Assembly: GCA_021204285.1 (NCBI GenBank)
Contig: JAJPZP010000027.1
Location: 1 to 13,613 of the forward strand
Source of the DNA: Lachnospiraceae bacterium
GTDB lineage: Bacteria; Bacillota; Clostridia; Lachnospirales; Lachnospiraceae
Direction: 5' to 3'
Length of the DNA: 13,613 nucleotides
Shown here in pieces: positions 6,782 to 13,556 of the stretch; within the stretch, counting starts at the first letter, position 1; every line of letters starts with the position of its first letter. The notes beneath the pieces are model-generated. The model searched no databases, was not told the DNA's origin, and was given only the letters and a program-made list of their open reading frames with translations. Both the position numbers and the translations under genes were made by a program.

Positions 6782-8132
6782 ATATCCCCAAAAACAGCTG
6801 TGCGAACTGGAAATAGATCAGCAGCGACAGCGCGTCGACAATCGTCGTGATAAACGGACTCGCCATAACCGCCGGATCGAAACCGAGCTTCTGCGCAATC
6901 AACGGCAGCGTACAACCTGTAATCTTCGCCACGAACACCGTCGCCACCAGCGTGCAGCAGATCGCCGCCGCCACCAGCACACTCAGGCGGTCAAACACCA
7001 TCAGCTTCGCAAAGTTGACGCAGGCCAGCGTCAGGCCGCAGAGCACAGCCACGCGGATTTCCTTCCAGATCACGCGCGGCAGATCTGACGGCTCCAGTTC
7101 CTTCAGGGACAACGCGCGGATCACGCTCACGGAAGCCTGGCTTCCGGAATTACCGCCGGTATCCATCAGCATCGGAATGTAGGCCGTCAGCACCACATAG
7201 GCGGATAGCGCGTCCTCAAAACTCGTAATGATAAACCCTGTCACCGTCGCGGAAATCATCAGGAGCAGCAGCCAGGGAACGCGGTTCTTGTAAAGGTCAA
7301 TCACCGGCGTCTTGATATAGGGCTGGTCGGAAGGGCGCATAGCGGCCATGATCTCCATGTCCTCCGTGGCCTCTTTCTTCATGACTTCCAGCACATCATC
7401 GACCGTGATAATACCGACGAGGTGATTCTCACCGTCCACGACGGGCAGCGCCATCAGATTATACTTATCAAAAATGCGCGTCGCTTCCTCCTGATCCTCA
7501 CGGGCCTCAATCGAGATCACATTCTGTTCCATAATGTCCTCGATGCGCGCATTACCGTCCGACACAATAATCGTACGGATGGACACCGTGCCGATCAGAC
7601 GTCCCATGCTATCCGTGATATAGCAGTCGTTGATCGTCTCTTTGTCGAGGCCATTGCGGCGAATGCTCACGATCGACTCATCCACCGTCATGAAGGGGCG
7701 CAGGCGCACGTACTCCGGCGTCATGATACTGCCGGCTGTGTCCTCCTGATACTTCAGGAGTTCATTGATCATCCGTCGCATGTCCGGGTCAGCCTGACGC
7801 AGGATACGCTTCACGACATTCGCCGGCATATCATCGACCAGGTCGGCCGCATCATCGGCACAGAGCTCGTTTACCACTTCTTTCAGCTCCGTATCCGTCA
7901 GCGCTTCGATCAGCATCTGCTGCCGATCCAGGCTCATCTCAGAAAAAGTCTCCGCCGCCTGATCCTGCGACAGAAGCCGGAACAGGATCGGCAGGGTGTG
8001 TGTTGGTATTTCGTCGAGTATTTCCGCGACGTCGGAAGGGTTCATTGTGTGCAGAATGTCTTTGACGGAATTGTATTTTTTGTTCTCTGCCAGCGCGACC
8101 AGCGCGCTGTTTAGCACAAGCGGATCGTTCAT
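6780..8132 (-). CDS. mgtE: Magnesium transporter/channel MgtE
   Basis: MgtE is a homodimeric Mg2+-selective channel gated by cytosolic magnesium. The corrected 450-residue protein has the cytosolic N domain (about 15-130), paired CBS domains (about 135-255, ending GIITVDDVLEVM), a connecting helix, and five membrane helices (about 280-450). The family signature MLMDTGGNSGSQAS is present. The last helix contains FITTIVDALSLLIYF with Asp433, matching the pore aspartate of characterised MgtE. I place the start at the ATG at 8130-8132, eight bases after GGGGGAG. The in-frame GTG three codons upstream falls inside that ribosome site. The gene is 33 bases downstream of map. No M-box-type leader is present in that short gap. 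Confidence 0.97.
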   Translation of the reverse strand: MNDPLVLNSALVALAENKKYNSVKDILHTMNPSDVAEILDEIPTHTLPILFRLLSQDQAAETFSEMSLDRQQMLIEALTDTELKEVVNELCADDAADLVDDMPANVVKRILRQADPDMRRMINELLKYQEDTAGSIMTPEYVRLRPFMTVDESIVSIRRNGLDKETINDCYITDSMGRLIGTVSIRTIIVSDGNARIEDIMEQNVISIEAREDQEEATRIFDKYNLMALPVVDGENHLVGIITVDDVLEVMKKEATEDMEIMAAMRPSDQPYIKTPVIDLYKNRVPWLLLLMISATVTGFIITSFEDALSAYVVLTAYIPMLMDTGGNSGSQASVSVIRALSLKELEPSDLPRVIWKEIRVAVLCGLTLACVNFAKLMVFDRLSVLVAAAICCTLVATVFVAKITGCTLPLIAQKLGFDPAVMASPFITTIVDALSLLIYFQFAQLFLGI

Positions 8133-8165
8133 TGGAATCACTCCCCCTCTCTTTTTCTGTCATTC

Positions 8166-8948
8166 TCAATGGCTCAGCACTTCATAACCATCCTCCAACA
8201 CGGCGACTGTCACTTCCCACTGCGCTGAGGGCATTCCGTCGGCGGTGTAGACCGTCCAGCCGTTCTTTTCATCTACGTAATAATCCGATGTCCCCATGTT
8301 GATCATCGGTTCGATCGTGAAGACCATGCCGGGAGCCATGATCTCCCCACTGCCTTTCGGGGAAACGTAGCTCACAAAAGGATCCTCATGGAACTGCAGG
8401 CCGACGCCATGGCCGCCGATATTCTTAACGACTGAGTAGCCCTGCCCCAATGCATACATGTGTATCGCGTGCCCCATATCGCCGATCGGCTTCCAGGGCT
8501 TCACCTCCATGAGACACACCTGCACAGCCTCCCGCGTGACCTGCACAAGTCGTATCTTGTCCGCACTCACTTCCCCGATGCCGAACATCCGGGACGCGTC
8601 GGAAAAATATCCCTTATAAATGGTGGAGACATCGACATTGATAATGTCGCCCTCCTTTAAAAACTCTCTCTCACTCGGTATGCCATGGCATATGACATTG
8701 TTGCGTGAGGTACAGACACTCCTGGGAAATCCCTCATAATTGAGCGGAGCCGCAATCCCGCCCAGCCGCTTCGTCTCCTCGCTCACCCAGCGGTCAATCT
8801 CGGCGGTGGAAATCCCGGCACAGATATGCTCCTGCACATAGTCCAGTACGGCTGTATTCACTTTCCCGCTCTCGCGGATTCCATCAAGCTGCGCACGGCT
8901 CTTGACCGGCACGCCGCCGATGCGTCGGTATCTTTTTCTGCTTTTCAT
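8166..8948 (-). CDS. map: Type I methionine aminopeptidase
   Basis: This metalloenzyme removes the initiator methionine from new proteins. With the ATG at 8946-8948 the protein has 260 residues. The five metal ligands are visible: Asp106 in NVDVS, Asp117 in FSDASRMF, His180 in GGHGVG, Glu213 in FTIEPM and Glu245 in QWEVTV. The substrate-side His88 is in ICHGIP. An upstream in-frame TTG would add seven residues but would overlap the GGAGGAAG ribosome site, so I reject it. The N-terminus lacks the zinc-binding SEC-C extension found on some Firmicute homologues. It sits between the DUF362 gene and mgtE. Confidence 0.96.
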   Translation of the reverse strand: MKSRKRYRRIGGVPVKSRAQLDGIRESGKVNTAVLDYVQEHICAGISTAEIDRWVSEETKRLGGIAAPLNYEGFPRSVCTSRNNVICHGIPSEREFLKEGDIINVDVSTIYKGYFSDASRMFGIGEVSADKIRLVQVTREAVQVCLMEVKPWKPIGDMGHAIHMYALGQGYSVVKNIGGHGVGLQFHEDPFVSYVSPKGSGEIMAPGMVFTIEPMINMGTSDYYVDEKNGWTVYTADGMPSAQWEVTVAVLEDGYEVLSH

Positions 8949-8978
8949 ATGCAAAGCTTCCTCCACCAAAATTGCAAA

Positions 8979-9048
8979 ATTGGTTCACGCATTGCTCCAC
9001 TGACATGCAAGCATGTCATGGAGTCGGACTTTTGACACTTGAACCAAT
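8979..9048. repeat. Palindromic element over the 3' end of the DUF362 gene
   Basis: The outer arms ATTGGTTCA (8979-8987) and TGAACCAAT (9040-9048) are exact complements. Inside them CTCCA (8995-8999) plus TGACATGC (9001-9008) pairs with GCATGTCA (9011-9018) plus TGGAG (9019-9023), with one bulged base and a two-base centre. The element covers the stop codon and the last ten or so codons of the DUF362 gene. It shares GGTTCA arms and a GACTTT word with the palindrome at 6706-6781. No T tract follows. Confidence 0.75.
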
Positions 9049-10131
9049 ATACTGCTTCAGAAATTCATACATCTCCTGCTCCGTCGGCGGACAGCCCTTC
9101 AGACTGTGACAGAACTTCGACGTGCAGTTTCCGATGCCGAGCTCTCCGCTCTTCCCTCGCCATCCCTGCCCGATGCAGATCTTCTCCGGAAAATTCTTCA
9201 GAAGTCCGTCCCGTTCCAGCATATCCAGTGCCGGAAGCAGGTAACCATAGCAGGCGCTGCAGGACTCCACTTCCTCCGCCAGATCCGAAAGCCGCATAAT
9301 CCGTTCACGATCCGGCAGGATTGCCTCGTGCAGCGGAGCATCCAACTCGTGGATTGCCGCCTTCCGCACGTCTGCGCATCCGACACCAAGCTTCTCAGCC
9401 AGAGTGATATAAGGCACGTCATCCGGACGATAGTCCATCAGTCCGCAGACATAGGCATCGAGCAGCACCGGATCCGCCGCCGCCATCAGACGATCCATCT
9501 GCGTCGGATTCCCGCCTTCTTCAAAAGTCAGATCGCCGCAAATACCGTCCACAAGGACGAAATCCTGGTGAATCGCTTTATTCAGATGGGCAATCGGACG
9601 ATGCAGTCCCTCTGCGTGAAAACGGCGCTTCTCCTTATTCGGGATCAGGCCCTTCATATTCTTCAATGCACAGGTAATGCGTGTCTGGCAATGCCCCTTC
9701 ATGACCGGTACATTGATCAGGAAATCGATATCCTGCACACATTTGCAGATCTGAATCTCCATCCCCGCGGCGTCCACCGCCACACCCGGCTCTTTCTGAC
9801 AGTCGACCAGCTCCACTCCATAATCGGAAGCCAGCTTCCGGTAACCGCACACACGGAAGGCCTCCTGCGTGCGGTCGCCAACCCAGGAACCCTCCATAAC
9901 CTTAATCTTCTCATAACCGCGATCCTGCAGGTATTCGATCAGACCCGCAACGACTTCCGGGTGAGTTGTACCGCCAACATCCGCAGGCGCCGCGGACACC
10001 AGATTCGGCTTGATGGCGATCCGTTTCTTCCGCTCACCGATCATCCCGGCCAGATCAGCCTCCTCAAGAAGCTGCTTCGTCAGCTCCTTATACTCTGTCC
10101 CATATATTACCAGAATTTCATTTTTCTTCAT
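9016..10131 (-). CDS. DUF362 domain protein with cysteine-rich C-terminus
   Basis: This 371-residue protein of the DUF362 family has no established reaction. The family core is clear: KPNLVSAAP near 41, TTHPEVV near 55-61, EGSWVGDRTQEAF near 80-92, HCQTRITCALKNMKG near 147-161, and FHAEGLHRPIAHL near 171-183. DGICGD (195-200) and DPVLLDAYVCG (220-230) follow. Unlike members with a standard ferredoxin module, the C-terminal third carries SCSACYG (Cys291, Cys294), Cys319, and GIGNCTSKFCHSLKGCPP (Cys336, Cys341, Cys347). This could bind an Fe-S cluster. The ATG at 10129-10131 follows GGGAG by 11 bases, with a closer GGACGAG. The last residues (about GSSVKSPTP) are encoded by a palindromic element. 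It probably leads map-mgtE. Confidence 0.85.
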   Translation of the reverse strand: MKKNEILVIYGTEYKELTKQLLEEADLAGMIGERKKRIAIKPNLVSAAPADVGGTTHPEVVAGLIEYLQDRGYEKIKVMEGSWVGDRTQEAFRVCGYRKLASDYGVELVDCQKEPGVAVDAAGMEIQICKCVQDIDFLINVPVMKGHCQTRITCALKNMKGLIPNKEKRRFHAEGLHRPIAHLNKAIHQDFVLVDGICGDLTFEEGGNPTQMDRLMAAADPVLLDAYVCGLMDYRPDDVPYITLAEKLGVGCADVRKAAIHELDAPLHEAILPDRERIMRLSDLAEEVESCSACYGYLLPALDMLERDGLLKNFPEKICIGQGWRGKSGELGIGNCTSKFCHSLKGCPPTEQEMYEFLKQYIGSSVKSPTP

Positions 10132-10154
10132 CTCGTCCAGATCTCCCGCTTTTT

Positions 10155-10163
10155 ATCATAACA
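10155..10163 (-). promoter_or_regulatory. Extended -10 promoter upstream of the DUF362 gene
   Basis: On the minus strand TGT directly precedes TATGAT (10160-10155), giving a TGn extended -10 element with five of six matches to TATAAT. No good -35 lies 17 bases upstream, where the sequence is just T-rich, as is common for extended -10 promoters. Transcription would start near 10148, giving a leader of about 17 bases that includes the GGGAG ribosome site. Confidence 0.55.
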
Positions 10164-10197
10164 GAATTAAACGCAAAATAAAATACCCTGCTCTGAC

Positions 10198-10234
10198 AAA
10201 AAATTGCCGGAACAGGATATCTGTTTTTCCCTGC
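10198..10234 (-). terminator. Intrinsic terminator after the Big2 protein gene
   Basis: Immediately after the TAG stop the minus strand can fold with AACAG/CTGTT (10221-10225 with 10211-10215) around a five-base loop. Past a four-base bulge, GG/CC and GC/GC pairs extend it. Six T residues follow (A run at 10198-10203). The stem is imperfect, so termination strength is uncertain. It cleanly separates the envelope gene group from the DUF362 promoter. Confidence 0.6.
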
Positions 10235-11676
10235 TACCAGAACCAATATTTTTTCTTTATCACAATATAAGCGACAACTCCTGTGATAACAGCAGCTGTT
10301 CCTGTAATCAGAATAATAAGAATACTCTTATCCCTGTCCGCAAGTTTCTTATTCACAATACGGTACTGACCAGGCGTTGTGATTGTGATTTCTTCGAGAC
10401 TGGCAGCGCTGATCAGTTCATATTTATCTTTCGATACATTGTAAAGATACAGATATTTTCCTTCTGCATGATCCAGATACAAAGTGACAGGCCCACACAT
10501 ATTTTCGCCATCATTCATACAAAAGGCAATCTCATCACTTTCCTCGAGTTCAATATCCGTCTTCATTTCGTTTTTATAATTTTCTATCTGCTCACCTTCT
10601 ATCGTAAAAGTATATCCATCACCAATTACCGTGAGTATTTTTTTATTTTCATAGAAAAATTTCAGCATCTCTTCATCTATCACAGAAAGCTGTTGTGCAT
10701 AGACGGTGATCTCATAAGACTCTGAATTCATGATTTCAGAAATCAGTTCCAGATTGTCTTCTGATTCATCATAAAAATCATTGACAATCACAGAGACAGG
10801 AACCATCAGATCGCCATTTGAGACAATGATCGTTGTACTGCCGACTGCCTTTGCCGTCACAAGTCCTCCGGACGAGACGGTTGCTACAGACGTATCTGAC
10901 GATTTGTAGGTAAGTGCCTGCTCCGCTTCTGCGGGCAGTACAGAAGGCTTCAGCTGATAACTTCCCCCCTGCTTTAATATAAGATAATTGCTTTCCAGCA
11001 CTATCTTTGTGGTAGAAACAATTACGGAAAGCGGGATCTCTGTGGTAACACCATCTGCAGAAGCATAAATAATTACGCTTCCCTTACTGATTCCCTTGAC
11101 CTCCCCGGACGAATTGACCGTCGCTATGGCAGTATCAGATGAGGTAAAAGTTACGGTTGAATTTGTCGCGTTGGAAGGCAGAACCGTCGCACTGAGCGTC
11201 AGCGTTGACCCGACCTTTACTTCCGTCTCATGATCTGCTATTTCAATCGCAGTCACCGCCACTGTCTCTTCTTCCTCTTCATCCTCTTCTTCATCGCTGT
11301 CATCATCCGTCACTGTCTGCTCAACTTCCTCATTTTCAGTTTCATTATCTGTCTTATAAACATCGGTATCTTTTGTTTCGCCACTTCCGAAAGATTCCCT
11401 CTCACCCTCCGTATTCTCTCCGTTCCCTCCGGAATCGTCTTCTTCGCCGGAAGCATCCTCCCCGTCCTGCGTCTCTCCGCTTTCTTCCGATTCTGTATCT
11501 TTATCATCCGTATTGTTTTCATTTTCGCCGGAACTGTCTGTCTGCTCATCTGATAGCGTTACACCCGGACTCACATCTGTGGCCCGTACACAAATATTGC
11601 CTGACGAAAATCCAAGTGCCAGGATACATAGCCCGCTAAGAACAATACCGCCCGTTTTTCTTTTCGTTTTTTTCAT
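10234..11676 (-). CDS. Membrane-anchored surface protein with two Big2 domains
   Basis: This 480-residue exported protein has no recognised named family beyond its Ig-like repeats. Residues 1-32 form a signal peptide (basic KKTKRK, hydrophobic 11-24, probable cleavage after VRA). Residues 33-138 are a low-complexity Asp/Glu/Ser/Gly linker ending in an EEDEEEEE run. Two Big2 (bacterial Ig-like) domains follow at about 139-220 and 221-300, each with SSDTxxATVxSxG and closing V-rich strands. A unique region spans about 301-445. A single membrane helix (451-471) and a short KKKYWFW tail complete it. No LPxTG sorting motif is present, so anchoring is by the membrane helix. The start ATG has only a weak purine-rich site. 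It lies 30 bases after the hlyD-like gene and is presumably co-expressed with it, facing outside the cell. Confidence 0.85.
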   Translation of the reverse strand: MKKTKRKTGGIVLSGLCILALGFSSGNICVRATDVSPGVTLSDEQTDSSGENENNTDDKDTESEESGETQDGEDASGEEDDSGGNGENTEGERESFGSGETKDTDVYKTDNETENEEVEQTVTDDDSDEEEDEEEEETVAVTAIEIADHETEVKVGSTLTLSATVLPSNATNSTVTFTSSDTAIATVNSSGEVKGISKGSVIIYASADGVTTEIPLSVIVSTTKIVLESNYLILKQGGSYQLKPSVLPAEAEQALTYKSSDTSVATVSSGGLVTAKAVGSTTIIVSNGDLMVPVSVIVNDFYDESEDNLELISEIMNSESYEITVYAQQLSVIDEEMLKFFYENKKILTVIGDGYTFTIEGEQIENYKNEMKTDIELEESDEIAFCMNDGENMCGPVTLYLDHAEGKYLYLYNVSKDKYELISAASLEEITITTPGQYRIVNKKLADRDKSILIILITGTAAVITGVVAYIVIKKKYWFW

Positions 11677-11706
11677 CTGTTCTTATTCTCTTTCACAGTT
11701 TCTGAT

Positions 11707-12804
11707 TTATCTGGTCTTAAATCCAAGCTTCTCCAGTACATAGTTGAAATAACTGATTTTGTCGTACTGTACCCTTGCAACCGCTGTCATTCCATTTGTG
11801 ACGCTCACTTTATCTCCGGACCTGCTTACAAGATAGTTACTGTCCATGCTGATCAGCACCCGAAACACCTGGCTGGCACTCTCGTCGTCGCTCTCCTGCG
11901 TGGTCACATTACTGTCGATCTGTTTCACTTTTCCTGATATCGTTCCGTACACATTCTGCGCCAATCCATCTATCACAATCTGTACGCTGTCCCCCTCATG
12001 CATACGCGCCATATCAGAGGTCGAAACATACGCTTCGATCACCGCTTCCGAATTTTGTGGTGTAATTGTCGCAACCGTCGTCGTAGTCTGCAGGACCATT
12101 CCGCTTTTATAATTACCGAGGAGATGAAGTACCCCGGAAGCTGTGGCTCTGACCACATATTCATCCTGCCCCGACTCAAGCGCCGAAACCTGCGCGTCAA
12201 TCGAATCAATCTGTGCCTCCGCCTCAACAATCGAGTTCTCCGCTGTCTGAATGGCAGTATAATAAATCTCCGAAATTTTACCCTGGTTCTTCAGGATTTC
12301 CGCCTCAATCTGCTCGTCTGTGTAGCCGTATGAGGCATAGGTGCTGGTGTCCAGGTCGTACTGTGCCACCTGCGCTTTATACGCCTCATAGGTGCTGTAG
12401 TAGAGTTCGTCATCCGGATCGGAAGCGTCAAACTCATTCGTATCATTTTTAATTGATTCTACCAGACGCTCCAGCTGCGCGATCTGTGTTTCATAGCTTT
12501 CCCGACTCAACTCCAGCTGTTCGATCTGAACATCATAATCCGTCGTCTTTACCGTAAAAAGCAGATCTCCTTCCTCGACCAGCATGTCCTCTGTCATATT
12601 ACATGCATCAATTTCCCCGGTATAGGAACACATAACATAATTGCTGTCCTCATTTGTCACTGTCCCCGCCGCCTGTATCATGTACATTTTAGGTGTATAG
12701 ATACTCCAGAGGACAGCGACAGTCATAAATACTGTAACGATGATAATTAGAATATATCCAAACATCGGGGGTTCTTTATCAAAAAGGAGTCTCGAGTCCT
12801 TCAA
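11707..12804 (-). CDS. HlyD-family membrane-fusion/adaptor protein
   Basis: This adaptor of the HlyD type is anchored by one N-terminal membrane helix (about 15-36) with its bulk outside the membrane. The first half of the lipoyl/barrel-sandwich domain is at about 45-86 (GEIDACNMTEDMLVEEGDLL). A long coiled-coil hairpin runs from about 90 to 210. The second lipoyl half is at 217-250 (RATASGVLHLLGNYKSGMVL), and the beta-barrel region at 253-345. In Gram-positive bacteria such proteins usually serve peptide or protein exporters of the ABC type, but no exporter gene is in this window. The start must be TTG at 12802-12804, because a TAG stop directly precedes it. The ribosome site (GGA, four bases upstream) is weak. 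It is 22 bases downstream of the GyrI-like gene. Confidence 0.9.
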   Translation of the reverse strand: MKDSRLLFDKEPPMFGYILIIIVTVFMTVAVLWSIYTPKMYMIQAAGTVTNEDSNYVMCSYTGEIDACNMTEDMLVEEGDLLFTVKTTDYDVQIEQLELSRESYETQIAQLERLVESIKNDTNEFDASDPDDELYYSTYEAYKAQVAQYDLDTSTYASYGYTDEQIEAEILKNQGKISEIYYTAIQTAENSIVEAEAQIDSIDAQVSALESGQDEYVVRATASGVLHLLGNYKSGMVLQTTTTVATITPQNSEAVIEAYVSTSDMARMHEGDSVQIVIDGLAQNVYGTISGKVKQIDSNVTTQESDDESASQVFRVLISMDSNYLVSRSGDKVSVTNGMTAVARVQYDKISYFNYVLEKLGFKTR

Positions 12805-12826
12805 CTATTCCAGACTTTTTACCCGA

Positions 12827-13324
12827 TTATTCATGCTGGATCCGACCTTTCTCCAGTCTTGGTACAAAAACATCCGTCACAACCGTTTCTTTTTCTTCAT
12901 CCCGGTCGACATAGATCATATAACACTCATTGCCCAATTCAATTCCACTTTCAAAAGCTTCCAGATCAATCTTGTCATGTGCATATTTCATGTGCTCTTC
13001 CGGCCCGATATAACGGCAATACAGACAATCAACAACGCGAAGAAGCGGTCTGAAAGAAAATGGCTTTTCCACAGAATGAATCCCCTTATTACACTGAAGC
13101 ATAAAAGATATCTCCATGTCTGCTTCTCCATTCTTATTGGTGAAGGTTCGTGTATACTGGATCAATGGTCCCACCTGTACTGCACCTTTCACTTTTATAA
13201 ATGTCTTCATCTTTTCAATCAGAATTTCAAAATTTACCTCATCCTCGCTATCCAGATCCGCCTTTCCTATGAGTACATTTTGCAGCCGAATCGTTCTTTT
13301 CTCATAAAATTGCAACTTTGACAC
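12827..13324 (-). CDS. Stand-alone GyrI-like ligand-binding domain protein
   Basis: This cytoplasmic protein of 165 residues lacks a signal peptide or membrane helix. Its layout resembles the GyrI-like/AraC effector-binding fold. A central VGPLIQYTRTF strand comes first, then an acidic-start strand ADMEISFMLQ, then LRVVDCLYCRYIGPEEHM leading into a helix. The C-terminal ECYMIYVDRDEE...VVTDVFVPRL resembles the usual Y-x-E-I-x-I-P-x ending. No DNA-binding domain is attached. I start at GTG 13322-13324, seven bases after AAGGAG. The longer TTG-initiated frame at 13342 would place the ribosome site inside the coding region. It sits 14 bases after the small membrane-protein gene and upstream of the adaptor. 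The fold call is by pattern only, and the ligand is unknown. Confidence 0.65.
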   Translation of the reverse strand: MSKLQFYEKRTIRLQNVLIGKADLDSEDEVNFEILIEKMKTFIKVKGAVQVGPLIQYTRTFTNKNGEADMEISFMLQCNKGIHSVEKPFSFRPLLRVVDCLYCRYIGPEEHMKYAHDKIDLEAFESGIELGNECYMIYVDRDEEKETVVTDVFVPRLEKGRIQHE

Positions 13325-13338
13325 ACTTCTTCTCCTTT

Positions 13339-13533
13339 TCAACCAATATATCCTTCATCTGTCCACTTTGGCAGATGGCGGAATAAAACTGTTAAAAACC
13401 CTGCAACTGCCAGAAAATCTATCACTCCAAAGCAAAACTTCAGCAGTGTGATTTGGGAATTGAACATCTTCATTCCAAACTGATAAATTACCATCAATTC
13501 TGTAAACATTAATCCATACAGTACAAGAAGCAT
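13339..13533 (-). CDS. Small two-helix membrane protein, start uncertain
   Basis: I do not recognise this family. From the first in-frame ATG the protein has 64 residues with two hydrophobic segments (about 1-21 and 30-51) and a short polar tail RHLPKWTDEGYIG. The frame stays open upstream to a stop at 13582-13584, but contains no other ATG, GTG or TTG. The ATG at 13533 has only a poor AAGAAA ribosome site. A much better start (ATG 13554-13556 after AGGAAAG) opens a different frame. That frame would join this one by a -1 shift at A AAA AAG, giving about 72 residues beginning MHLKKEIAMLL. The gene ends 14 bases before the GyrI-like start. Its position suggests membership of the same envelope locus. 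Confidence 0.5.
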   Translation of the reverse strand: MLLVLYGLMFTELMVIYQFGMKMFNSQITLLKFCFGVIDFLAVAGFLTVLFRHLPKWTDEGYIG

Positions 13534-13556
13534 AGCAATTTCTTTTTTAAATGCAT
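13509..13556 (-). other. Short leader frame with slippery A AAA AAG heptamer
   Basis: A 15-codon frame starts with ATG at 13554-13556, seven bases after an AGGA core (within 13561-13567), and ends at TAA 13509-13511. Its codons 3-5 read TTA AAA AAG, containing the heptamer A AAA AAG (minus strand, 13548-13542). A -1 slip there continues directly into the 64-codon membrane-protein frame. One extra A in the six-A run would do the same. This could be programmed frameshifting, a homopolymer sequencing error, or a true frameshift mutation. Confidence 0.45.

Noticed and set aside
8142..8165. Mg2+-responsive leader (M-box type) before mgtE
   Set aside because: Only 33 bases lie between the map stop and the mgtE start, far too few for a riboswitch, and the region just carries the ribosome site.
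10205..10231. Plus-strand terminator from the same hairpin (AACAG/CTGTT followed by TTTTT)
   Set aside because: The sequence could work in both directions, but no plus-strand gene exists for it to terminate.
10234..10320. Sortase-type LPxTG anchor at the end of the Big2 protein
   Set aside because: The C-terminus has a membrane helix and a basic tail but no LPxTG-like pentapeptide before it. TTPGQ does not fit.
10234..13556. Firm assignment of the right-end locus to a type VII secretion system
   Set aside because: No WXG100, EssB/EssC or LXG sequence is present in the window. It is kept only as a possibility to test.
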